Assembly (NCBI RefSeq): GCF_009363075.1
Contig: NZ_CP045293.1
Coordinates: forward strand, 1,488,001-1,552,000
From: Paenibacillus guangzhouensis
GTDB lineage: Bacteria; Bacillota; Bacilli; Paenibacillales; Paenibacillaceae
Length of the DNA stretch: 64,000 nucleotides
Direction of reading: 5' to 3'
Shown here: positions 25,037 to 33,513 of the stretch, piece by piece
Layout: each line of letters starts with the position of its first letter
Position numbering within the stretch: position 1 is the stretch's first letter
Translations under genes and position numbers: made by a program
The notes under the pieces: model-generated
Databases searched by the model: none
What the model saw: only the letters and a program-made list of their open reading frames with translations
What the model was told of the DNA's origin: nothing

Positions 25037-26521
25037 ATGTCATTGATCAAGGTAACAAATTTGACGTTTGCCTATGACGGCAGTTACGACAACATATTTG
25101 AACATGTAAGTTTACAGATCGATACGAACTGGAAATTGGGCTTTACGGGGCGGAATGGCCGGGGCAAAACGACGTTTCTAAATCTGCTGCTCGGCAATTA
25201 CGAATACAGTGGAACGATTTCTTCTAACGTCAGTTTCGAGTACTTTCCGTACCATGTCGAACACAAGGAGAACCTTACATTCGAGGTAATCGACGGCATC
25301 TTTCCGGACTACGAGCATTGGCAACTTATGCGCGAGTTTTCGCTGCTGAAGTTGTCAGAAGATGTGTTGTACCGACCGTTCGACTCGTTGTCCAACGGTG
25401 AACAGACGAAGGTGATGCTGGCGGTCCTGTTTTTGAGGGAAAACAGCTTTTTGCTTATCGACGAACCGACAAATCATCTGGATCTGCATGCTCGAAAGCT
25501 GGTAAGTGAGTATTTGAACGGCAAGAGCGGGTATATTTTGGTGTCACACGATCGGGCGTTTCTCGACAATTGTGTGGATCACATTATATCGATCAATAAG
25601 ACCAATATCGAAATCCAGAAAGGAAATTTTTCAGACTGGTGGGAGATGAAACAGCGACAGGACAATTTCGAACTGGCTGAGAATGATAAGCTGAGGAAGG
25701 ACATTAAGCGGTTGTCCGAAGCGGCCAAGCGAACGAGCAGCTGGTCGCACGAAGTAGAAAAAACGAAAAACGGTACCCGTAACTCCGGCTCCAAGGTCGA
25801 TAAAGGGTACATTGGTCATAAAGCTGCCAAAATGATGAAGCGGTCCAAGTCGATCGAGCATAGACAGCAATCTGCCATAGAGGAGAGATCCCAGCTTCTG
25901 AAAAATGTCGACAACTCGGAAAGCCTGAAAATCTCGCAAATGACTTATCATAAACACCAATTGGTCGAGCTTGACCACGTTTCTATTCATTATGGCGAGA
26001 AGAACGTTTGCCGCGACATCAGCTTTACGGTTGAGCAAGGGGACCGCATTGTGCTCTCCGGTCCGAACGGCTCAGGCAAATCCAGTCTGCTCAAACTAAT
26101 TTGCGGCGAGGAAATACCATATTCCGGCGTGTTTCGGAAAGGGAGTCAGTTGAAGATTTCCTACGTGTCACAAGATACTTCGCAGTTGCAGGGCAATTTG
26201 ACGGAATTCGCCAGATCCAGTGGGATTGATGAAAGTTTGTTTAAAGCGATTTTGAGAAAACTCGATTTTTCACGATTGCAATTTGAAAAGGACATCGCTT
26301 CTTTTAGCGGTGGTCAGAAGAAAAAGGTCTTGATCGCCAAAAGCTTATGTGAACAAGCTCATTTGCATGTGTGGGACGAACCACTCAACTTTATCGACGT
26401 CATTTCAAGGATGCAGATTGAAGAACTGCTGCTGGAGCATTCGCCAACGATCCTTTTCGTGGAGCACGACAGCGAGTTTTGCAAACATATCGCAACTAAA
26501 ATTGTGGAATTGAACGTTTAA
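25037..26521 (+). CDS. Lsa-type ABC-F ribosomal protection protein
   Basis: 494 residues from ATG 25037 with AAAGGAGG upstream. Two ABC domains without membrane segments: Walker A GRNGRGKTT and GPNGSGKSS, signatures LSNGEQTK and FSGGQKKK, Walker B LLIDEPTNHLD and HVWDEPLNFID. Between them lies a charged, helical interdomain linker (about residues 190-300), the arm that reaches toward the peptidyl-transferase centre in antibiotic-resistance ABC-F proteins. Length and motif variants are closest to the Lsa/Vml group (lincosamide, streptogramin A, pleuromutilin). The drug-sensing attenuator ahead of it supports a resistance role. Confidence 0.85.
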   Translation: MSLIKVTNLTFAYDGSYDNIFEHVSLQIDTNWKLGFTGRNGRGKTTFLNLLLGNYEYSGTISSNVSFEYFPYHVEHKENLTFEVIDGIFPDYEHWQLMREFSLLKLSEDVLYRPFDSLSNGEQTKVMLAVLFLRENSFLLIDEPTNHLDLHARKLVSEYLNGKSGYILVSHDRAFLDNCVDHIISINKTNIEIQKGNFSDWWEMKQRQDNFELAENDKLRKDIKRLSEAAKRTSSWSHEVEKTKNGTRNSGSKVDKGYIGHKAAKMMKRSKSIEHRQQSAIEERSQLLKNVDNSESLKISQMTYHKHQLVELDHVSIHYGEKNVCRDISFTVEQGDRIVLSGPNGSGKSSLLKLICGEEIPYSGVFRKGSQLKISYVSQDTSQLQGNLTEFARSSGIDESLFKAILRKLDFSRLQFEKDIASFSGGQKKKVLIAKSLCEQAHLHVWDEPLNFIDVISRMQIEELLLEHSPTILFVEHDSEFCKHIATKIVELNV

Positions 26522-26544
26522 CACACTCTAGGAGGATGAAAGCG

Positions 26545-26664
26545 ATGATGAATGAGGTTGAGGTTGTAGATGATTTTGTGAACCGGATCTTGTCGGTTGA
26601 TCCGGTTCACAAAAAAATAAATCTTTTGCCGGAGGTTTACCAATCTATCGACAGATGCACGTAG
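26545..26664 (+). CDS. possible 39-residue ORF containing a strong hairpin
   Basis: Starts 23 bases after the ABC-F stop with TAGGAGG upstream, so it could be co-translated. Product (MMNEVEVVDDFVNRILSVDP, then VHKKINLLPEVYQ) matches nothing I know. Its middle is a perfect 12-bp inverted repeat, GTGAACCGGATC (26578-26589) and GATCCGGTTCAC (26599-26610), followed by A rather than T residues. Confidence 0.3.
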   Translation: MMNEVEVVDDFVNRILSVDPVHKKINLLPEVYQSIDRCT

Positions 26665-26684
26665 TGGAGGCGGCGAACACGTAG

Positions 26685-27158
26685 AGCCCGTACAATTTAC
26701 CTAGCCCTGATTCCGTAATCGCAGCCATAAAGACTTTTCAAGAACTAAGAGGTTATAGCAAAAAGCATTTCGTTTTAGGGGATATGCTCGAACTCGGTGA
26801 CCAAGAGAAAGAGTTTCATCGATTCATTGGCAAAAACCTTGATCCGCTTAAAATAAATTATGTATATACATTCGGTGCTCTAAGTAGCTTTATTGCATTA
26901 GAAGCCGAAAAGAAATTTCCAATTGGCTCTGTAGAGACATATATGGATAAAATGGAGTTGGCTAAAGCCTTAAATAGTATGATCAAGAAAAATGATGTGA
27001 TTTTGTTAAAAGCATCAAGAGGGAATACAAATCGATTCAATTATTACGATATTAATGAATGGAGCACAATACCGGCTGTCAGCAGATATCGTCAGTCGCG
27101 TTCCGTTAACGGGCAGATTAGCTTAAAAGGGAAGATTAAAATTAGTCTATATGCATGA
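26685..27158 (+). pseudogene. C-terminal remnant of a MurF-type ligase
   Basis: From about 26685 the frame reads PSPDSVIAAIKTFQELRGYS, KHFVLGDMLELGDQEKEFHR and later KKNDVILLKASRG: the third (C-terminal) domain of Mur ligases, closest to MurF (VLGDMLELG and VLxKxSRG). The ATP-binding central domain and substrate domain are missing and stop codons precede it. The tail after SRG diverges. Not functional as MurF. Confidence 0.75.
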
Positions 27159-27218
27159 AGGACTTTGAGAAGAAGGAGTGAAATAATTATAGAAATAAAT
27201 GAAAGGGGGATGCTTTTT

Positions 27219-27362
27219 GTGACGAGTAACGCATATCAGATTATATGAATTATTATTATCATTATTGCAAGTCTTATATTCACAATGGAACGTTGTGCTA
27301 ACTGGATTGCAAATGGTCTTTCCGCGCAAGGATCAGCAGTATTAAAAATAAGAAAATTTTAA
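27219..27362 (+). pseudogene. small membrane ORF interrupted by TGA
   Basis: GTG 27219 with AAAGGGGG upstream opens TSNAYQII, then TGA at 27246, then IIIIIIASLIFTMERCANWI, ANGLSAQGSAVLKIRKF. If the TGA were TGG (Trp) the frame would give one 47-residue single-TM protein. Could be a mutated small gene or chance. Confidence 0.3.
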
Positions 27363-27450
27363 AAACACATCATTATACCGGTCATGCTTCAACAAATGCA
27401 AATGGTTGTACATAAACAAATATCTTCCAACTAATAAGGAGGTCTAATAC

Positions 27451-28245
27451 ATGATCATTACTGTACAGACCGTACTGGATCGCCTCATCGAACCAGTTGG
27501 CCAACTGGAACCGACCGTCGATACGCTAAAGAGCGGACGCTTGAATGCAGAGGTACGTAAAGTAGCCGTTGTATTCATGGCGACTTATGCTGTAATCAAG
27601 CAAGCGGTTGAATCGGGTGTTGATCTGATAATCACTCACGAGCCGACTTACTATAATCATATGGATGAAGTTGAATGGTTGGAAGGGGACCCCGTGTATG
27701 AAAAGAAACGAATGCTCATCGAGGAGTCAGGGATATCGATCTTCCGACTACACGATTATGTCCACAGATACCAGCCAGACGGCATACTGGTTGGCATGCT
27801 AAAGATGCTGGAATGGGAAGCTTACACTAATATAGAGGAAATGAACCTGCTTACGCTCCCCACAGATGAGCAGCATACCGTCCGAACCATAGTCACTCAT
27901 CTGAAAAATATATTCAAAGTCGATAGCATGCTCGTGGTCGGAGATCCGGAAATGCCAGTGAGACGATTTGGACTGATGCCTGGTGCGTCAGGTGGCCGTT
28001 CGCATATCCAATACTTGGAGAGCAGAAATATCGATCTCCTCATCGTTGGTGAGACGAATGAATGGGAGACGAATGAATATGTGAGAGATGCCACGGATAT
28101 GGGACTTTCAAAGGCGCTGATTATTATGGGTCATCAGAACAGCGAAGAGGCAGGCATGCTAACTGTCGTGGAGATGGTGCGTGAAGCACTCCCCGATCTT
28201 CAAGTGGATTTTATCGCAAGTCCTCTTGCGTTAAAGCGCATATGA
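27451..28245 (+). CDS. Nif3-like dinuclear metal-centre protein
   Basis: 264 residues of the Nif3/DUF34 family. Metal-ligand motifs: LIITHEPTYY (His of HxH/P-type first site), FRLHDYVH, and the C-terminal GHQNSEE. Members form toroidal hexamers with two metal ions; despite wide conservation the substrate is unsettled (proposed GTP cyclohydrolase I-like or metal-handling roles). RBS AAGGAGG. Shorter than the roughly 370-residue type with an inserted CutA-like domain. Monocistronic. Confidence 0.85.
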   Translation: MIITVQTVLDRLIEPVGQLEPTVDTLKSGRLNAEVRKVAVVFMATYAVIKQAVESGVDLIITHEPTYYNHMDEVEWLEGDPVYEKKRMLIEESGISIFRLHDYVHRYQPDGILVGMLKMLEWEAYTNIEEMNLLTLPTDEQHTVRTIVTHLKNIFKVDSMLVVGDPEMPVRRFGLMPGASGGRSHIQYLESRNIDLLIVGETNEWETNEYVRDATDMGLSKALIIMGHQNSEEAGMLTVVEMVREALPDLQVDFIASPLALKRI

Positions 28246-28336
28246 GTATCGAGGCGGCGATATGCGGCAATAACTCGGTTCACGAGCTTTATGATGCAAA
28301 GTTATTCAGCTATCGGGACAACACGTTAGTTGAATC

Positions 28337-28390
28337 AAAGCAGCGGTAGTCTAAGACTTTATTTTTCGGTCCTAGGCTGCCGCTGTTTTT
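28337..28390 (+). terminator. terminator of the dispersed-repeat type
   Basis: GCAGCGG near 28340 pairs with CCGCTG (28380-28385), then TTTTT. Preceded by GGGACAACACGTTAGTTGAA, the left part seen at other copies; inner AGTCTAAGAC resembles the 7451 copy. Confidence 0.7.
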
Positions 28391-28517
28391 AATTTCCATC
28401 TAAAAATCCCGACGATGAATGAGAGCGCCCGGACGCGGTCATTGATGCGATCAAGGACGTCGTGGGGAAGGCAATACGCGCAGATGCAAATCCCTAGTGG
28501 TTGAGCCTTTGTCACGG

Positions 28518-28571
28518 TTTTGTCATGATAAAAATATGACAAAATAGGTATTGCAACTCTGGTAGAGTTGC
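28518..28571. promoter_or_regulatory. two inverted repeats upstream of the SLH gene
   Basis: TTTTGTCAT (28518-28526) with ATGACAAAA (28536-28544), and GCAACTCT (28553-28560) with AGAGTTGC (28564-28571). The first looks like an operator, the second like a leader hairpin. Meaning unproven. Confidence 0.4.
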
Positions 28572-28651
28572 TATAGATTTTATGGTAGATTTCTAGTTTA
28601 TTCGTCTTTAAAGCACAAAATTCAAAGGAAAAGAGGTCATGGGAAAAAGAA

Positions 28652-31600
28652 ATGAACGCGATATACCGAAGGAAAAGATGGATAGCGCTCGCACTTGTAT
28701 TCTTTGTGAGCATAGGAGCGATCGTTGGCGGGGCCGCCGTGACGGAAGCGGCATCTTCAAGTACGAATGCTGCTGCTGCAACTAGCGAAACACTAATCAT
28801 TCCAGTTGAAGCAGATAAATTCACGGATCAGTATGGCAATTATCCGGATGGATTGGATGTCAATGGCGAGCCGAATATCCTTTTGGTTGGTTATGAACGA
28901 GATCAATCAGGGGATTACGGTGCCGCCAATGCAGCGCTCCGATTTGATTTAAGCAATGTACCTTCCGGAAGTAAAATTGAGTCTGTGAAATTGAAGATCT
29001 ATGTAAAAAGCGTGCAGAAGGGTGGCGACATACCGTACATCGATCTATGGGGATCGTATAACGACAATTGGAATGAAGATTCCTCGATTAGTTTCCCTTC
29101 CGCTCATGAAGCAATTATCGTGAAAGATAGGGATGTCATTGAAAACACTTGGAAGGCCTTCGATGTAACCCAATTTATCAAAAATCGACTTTCGGATCAG
29201 AGTATGAAAGCGACATTTGTGTTAAAAGGCAGGCAGACTGCACCTCCGGCTCCATTGATGTATCAGTCTCAGATTTTGTTTTACGACAAAATGAAATTTC
29301 CTTACAGATCACAGTTAGAGATCATCTATACAACACTGCCAATAAATTCACCCCCAACGGATATTACGCTGTCTCCGAATACCATTGCGGAGAACAACAA
29401 AGCAGGGGACCGCATAGGTACGCTCTTGGCGGTTGACCCCGAAGCCGGCGATACATTTACTTACAGTTTTGCATCTTCGGCACCTTTCAACATCGTGGGC
29501 AATACATTGTTGGCAGCACAGGTATTCGACTATGAGACGAAGTCATCGTATCCGGTGAACATCCGGGTGACGGACTCAGCAGGAAATACCTTCGATAAAC
29601 TCTTGACGGTGAGGATCACGGACGTGAATGAGCCGCCAACCGATATTACGTTGTCTTCCAATACGATTACGGAGAACAATCAGATAGGAGATACCGTAGG
29701 TACGCTCTCGGCAACAGATCCTGATACAGGAGATACATTTACGTACAGTCTAACGCCAGCAACTTCGGCGCCATTCACGATCGTGGGCAATATGCTGAAA
29801 GCAGCGCAGGTGTTCGACTATGAGACGCAGTCGTCCTATCTGGTGAGCATCCGGGTGACGGACTCAGCAGGAAATACCTTCGATAAACTCTTGACGGTGA
29901 GGATCACGGACGTGAATGAGCCGCCAACCGATATTACGATGTCTTCCAATACGATTACGGAGAACAATCAGATAGGAGATACCGTAGGTACGCTCTCGGC
30001 AACAGACCCTGATACAGCAGATACATTTACGTACAGTCTAACGCCAGCAACTTCGGCACCCTTCACGATCTTGGGCAATATGTTGAAAGCAGCGCAGGTG
30101 TTCGACTATGAGACGCAGTCGTCCTATCCGGTGAGCATCCGGGTAACGGATGCAGCGGGAAATACCTTCGATAAACGCTTTACCGTCGAGATCGTGGACT
30201 TGAATGAGCCACCGACAACGGCAACGATAACGATCAACCAGGGTGCCGTTGTGACAAGTTCAACGAACGTATCGCTCGAACTCGGCCATAACGATCCCGA
30301 CGCAGCCATGCCGGAGTTCCGATTCACGAATGATGCGGGAGGCACCTGGTCGGCTTGGACACCGTTCATGACGCCTGTCAGCTGGACGCTCCTGGATGGG
30401 GATGGCACCAAAACCGTGTATATGGAGCTTCGCGACGGAACAGGGATCGTCTTACAAGCGAGCGACAGCATCGTGCTCGATACGACGCCGCCCGTCGTCA
30501 CGGGGGTAATGAATAGCGAGACGTATGGGAGCAATGTGACCATTGCTTTTAACGAAGGGACCGCGACGCTAAATGGGAGACCCTTTAACAGCGGGACGAA
30601 CGTAAGCGGCGACGGCGATTATGTGCTCGTCGTGACGGATGCGGCAGGGAATACGACGACCATCATCTTCACGATCGATAAAATCTCGCCAGCCAAGAGC
30701 GAAATTTCAACGAAAGATGCTACATTGGTCGCAGATGGAACAAGCCAGACGACTGTGAAGGTAGCGCTCCGCACCAGTCAGGGCAAGCCGATAACGACGG
30801 GAGGCGCAAGAGTCAAAATTCAATCGACGTTAGGAACGGTTGGACCCGTGACGGATCATCAGGATGGCACTTACACCGTAAGGCTCACAGCGCCGTCAAC
30901 GCCAGGTGAGGCAACGATCCGAGCAAGCGTGGACGACAATTTTATTGCAGCGACCACTGAAGTTCGGTTCACACCATGGGAAGTAAGCCTCTCCCGATCG
31001 ACGATCATCACCAGCGATCAGGTTGTACGGGCGGACGGAACGCGTAAGGCATCAGTTCGGGTGAGTTTGAAGGATGAGAGAGGAGTCCCGATTCCAGGAA
31101 GACAAGTACAGGTGCAAGTGGACGGCGGTCGATCCGTTATTCAAGCCGTGTATGAGATGACCAATAATGATGGTGTCGCGCTGTTCGAGGTCAGCAATAC
31201 CGCAGCGGAACGCGTGACGTATTCGGCAAGCGAACGCGGGGGCCAGCCGTTGGATCAGACGATTAGCATTACATATACTTACGACCAGCCGCCAAGCATT
31301 GTGCTGCAGCCGGATCCGAGCACGCCAACCTTCGACAGCGTGAGCATTGCTGTCACGACAGCGGTCTATGGTGCATATAATCAGATTGCTTCCGTCAAAT
31401 GGGCTCAAGGCAGCAGGGATATCGCCTATTTCCAGCATGATGGGTCTGAGTTCATCGATCGATTCTCCGTCTTGGAGAATGGAATATACTCGGTCTATGC
31501 GCGAGATGCCGAGGGGAACGAGAACGTGAGCTGGATTGACATTCAGAACATCACGGCGAAGAGTAGTAACGCCAATCTGTCAAGCTGGCAGCTATCCGGT

Positions 31601-33187
31601 ACAGGCGGATTGTTATCCATTCCATTCGATCCGGATATAACTCATTACAAAGCGAAGGCCAGCCATGCCATAACGGGATTGAAAATGTCATTCACAACAG
31701 CGGACGCTTATGCCGTTGTCTATGTCAACGGCATGCAAGTCCCGAGCAACGTGCCGCCAAGCGAATATACGCTCGTCACGGGCAATAACAAGTTCGAGAT
31801 TAACGTCAAAGCGCAAGACGGAACGTTGAAAACATATCGCCTTGAAGTGAATCGTGAAGGAACCGAAACCTCTATTCCTTCAGGACCATCGAGTCCATCA
31901 TATAGCGTGTCTCCATCTTTGCCGGAGAAACCTGCGAATGGTGTGGCGATCAAGATCAACGGACGCCAAGTGACTGGGGCTGCCACATCCCGGTTAGAGA
32001 AAGACGGTTCACAATCGGTTGAGGTGCTTGTAGCACGAGATATGATCATCAGCGCACTTGATGGGCAGCAATTCACTATGCCGAGCAGCATTCTGGCGAT
32101 TACGGTAGCGAACGATCAAGCAGGATCAGTCATTCTGCGTCTCCCAAGCGATGTCGTCGCTCTACTAGGGAACAAGGTCAAAACCGTTGCCTTGAGAACA
32201 ACCATCGGAAATGTTGACTTGCCGCTCACAGAGCTGGTTGAACGAAACCTCGGAGCGTCAGGGACTGAGTCTAGAATCATCATCAGACCGGGGAGCGCAA
32301 CGGAGTTACCAGGTTTGAAGGATGCCGTAGTGAAGATTGGGGCTAGCATTCTCGGTGTCCCCGTACATTTCGAACTTCAAATGGCGCAACAAGGCGTGGT
32401 TACCGACAACATCACGCGCTTCAATCAGAACGTCGAGCGCGTAATCTTCTTGCCGAAGGATATCGATGGGAAGGCAACGACGGTCGCAATTTGGGATCCG
32501 AAGCGAGGTATCCAGCCAGTCCCGACGTCGTTCAGGACGGTTGACGGTAAGCAAGCTGCCGTGATCTGGAGTCAATCGAACAGCGTGGTTGTGCTTGTCT
32601 CCAAATCGTCCACTTTTGTGGATACGCAAGGTCATTGGGCGATGAATGAGATCGCCGCGTTAAGCGATCGCCTGATCGTACAAGGTGTTAACGCGAACCA
32701 GTTCATGCCGAATAAGTCGATTACGCGAGCCGAATTCGCTGCTTTATTGGCTAGAGTGCTAGGACTGCAGGAACCGGATAACGGAACTGCCGAAAGCTTC
32801 AGTGACGTTCCTCGTTCGAGTTGGTTCAGTAGTGCCGTTCACACAGTAAGCGCAAATGATATGATGAATGGACTCGCGGATGGCCGCTTCGGTCCAAACC
32901 TTGAGATTACGCGGCAGGAAGCGATTGTAACGATCGTGCGCGCCATGAGCTTCCTACAAGCGGCATCCGAAGAAGATAATCCGGCAGATTTATCCAAATA
33001 CACCGATCGCGATCAAGTCAGTCCTTGGGCTAGCGAAGCGATCCGAACAGCTATTGCTGCCGGGCTGATCGAGGGAACTGGCAAGCAACTGGAACCACAG
33101 GAGCAATTGACGCGCGCCGAGACATCGGTTCTCATCTATCGATTGATGCAGACCAGCAGTCGATTTGCTGGAGAAGCAGGTCGTTAA
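28652..33187 (+). CDS. SLH-anchored multidomain surface protein
   Basis: 1511 residues. Signal peptide 1-33 (basic MNAIYRRKRW, hydrophobic core, VTEAA cleavage). Residues about 45-230 form a DNRLRE/CBM96-like beta sandwich (ALRFDLSNVPSGSKIESVKL). About 235-525: three cadherin-type repeats beginning PPTDITLSPNTIAEN, with DxE and DxxA calcium motifs. Next an Ig-like domain, a bacterial Ig-like (invasin-type, ATLVADGTSQTTVKVALR) pair at about 680-870, and a cadherin-like beta domain near 970-1070. The C-terminus (about 1325-1505) has three SLH domains with TRAE, TRQE and TRAE motifs that bind pyruvylated wall polymer. A cell-surface adhesion or polysaccharide-binding role is likely. RBS weak (AAAGAGG, 18 bases upstream). 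Confidence 0.9.
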   Translation: MNAIYRRKRWIALALVFFVSIGAIVGGAAVTEAASSSTNAAAATSETLIIPVEADKFTDQYGNYPDGLDVNGEPNILLVGYERDQSGDYGAANAALRFDLSNVPSGSKIESVKLKIYVKSVQKGGDIPYIDLWGSYNDNWNEDSSISFPSAHEAIIVKDRDVIENTWKAFDVTQFIKNRLSDQSMKATFVLKGRQTAPPAPLMYQSQILFYDKMKFPYRSQLEIIYTTLPINSPPTDITLSPNTIAENNKAGDRIGTLLAVDPEAGDTFTYSFASSAPFNIVGNTLLAAQVFDYETKSSYPVNIRVTDSAGNTFDKLLTVRITDVNEPPTDITLSSNTITENNQIGDTVGTLSATDPDTGDTFTYSLTPATSAPFTIVGNMLKAAQVFDYETQSSYLVSIRVTDSAGNTFDKLLTVRITDVNEPPTDITMSSNTITENNQIGDTVGTLSATDPDTADTFTYSLTPATSAPFTILGNMLKAAQVFDYETQSSYPVSIRVTDAAGNTFDKRFTVEIVDLNEPPTTATITINQGAVVTSSTNVSLELGHNDPDAAMPEFRFTNDAGGTWSAWTPFMTPVSWTLLDGDGTKTVYMELRDGTGIVLQASDSIVLDTTPPVVTGVMNSETYGSNVTIAFNEGTATLNGRPFNSGTNVSGDGDYVLVVTDAAGNTTTIIFTIDKISPAKSEISTKDATLVADGTSQTTVKVALRTSQGKPITTGGARVKIQSTLGTVGPVTDHQDGTYTVRLTAPSTPGEATIRASVDDNFIAATTEVRFTPWEVSLSRSTIITSDQVVRADGTRKASVRVSLKDERGVPIPGRQVQVQVDGGRSVIQAVYEMTNNDGVALFEVSNTAAERVTYSASERGGQPLDQTISITYTYDQPPSIVLQPDPSTPTFDSVSIAVTTAVYGAYNQIASVKWAQGSRDIAYFQHDGSEFIDRFSVLENGIYSVYARDAEGNENVSWIDIQNITAKSSNANLSSWQLSGTGGLLSIPFDPDITHYKAKASHAITGLKMSFTTADAYAVVYVNGMQVPSNVPPSEYTLVTGNNKFEINVKAQDGTLKTYRLEVNREGTETSIPSGPSSPSYSVSPSLPEKPANGVAIKINGRQVTGAATSRLEKDGSQSVEVLVARDMIISALDGQQFTMPSSILAITVANDQAGSVILRLPSDVVALLGNKVKTVALRTTIGNVDLPLTELVERNLGASGTESRIIIRPGSATELPGLKDAVVKIGASILGVPVHFELQMAQQGVVTDNITRFNQNVERVIFLPKDIDGKATTVAIWDPKRGIQPVPTSFRTVDGKQAAVIWSQSNSVVVLVSKSSTFVDTQGHWAMNEIAALSDRLIVQGVNANQFMPNKSITRAEFAALLARVLGLQEPDNGTAESFSDVPRSSWFSSAVHTVSANDMMNGLADGRFGPNLEITRQEAIVTIVRAMSFLQAASEEDNPADLSKYTDRDQVSPWASEAIRTAIAAGLIEGTGKQLEPQEQLTRAETSVLIYRLMQTSSRFAGEAGR
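29630..30200 (+). repeat. nearly identical 288-bp tandem cadherin repeats
   Basis: The last two cadherin units share long identical stretches with a 288-bp (96-residue) period, e.g. CGATAAAC at 29593, 29881 and 30169. The first unit (from about 29350) is more diverged and lacks two codons. This indicates recent duplication or gene conversion. Confidence 0.9.
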
Positions 33188-33203
33188 GGCATGCTACGGA
33201 ATC

Positions 33204-33247
33204 AAAAATACCATCTCTGCCGACGATTCGGTAAAGATGGTATTTTT
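33204..33247 (+). terminator. terminator after SLH gene
   Basis: AAAAATACCATCT (33204-33216) and AGATGGTATTTTT (33235-33247), 13-bp perfect stem. Confidence 0.9.
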
Positions 33248-33513
33248 GTATTCGAACGCGATTCACGTCAAGATTTTATCTGTTTTGGGATCAATTCTAA
33301 TGAACGTACGATACAACAAGTGAAACTGAATGAAATGAAAAAAGCGAAATCGTCCTCCATACGTTTTACTTCTGTTATTTGTAACATATGTTATTATATA
33401 CATATTCCGAAGATGCGCAAAACTTTTATGATGCAGCTTGTATTTGGTGGAATATGGTTTTATGCCATTGAGGATATGGACCAGGCAGAAATTTGGCTTA
33501 TTGAGGAGGAAAA
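33248..33513. other. intergenic region, no gene supported
   Basis: A frame of 108 codons crosses it but starts inside the SLH terminator and has no RBS or family resemblance. A palindrome TAACATATGTTA near 33383 may be an operator for the hydrolase downstream. Confidence 0.5.

Noticed and set aside
28372-28824. 150-codon minus frame upstream of the SLH gene
   Set aside because: Crosses the dispersed-repeat terminator and the antisense of the SLH signal peptide; no RBS or family features.
30124-32635. Long minus-strand frames inside the SLH gene
   Set aside because: Antisense shadows; no start signals and codon pattern follows the sense gene.
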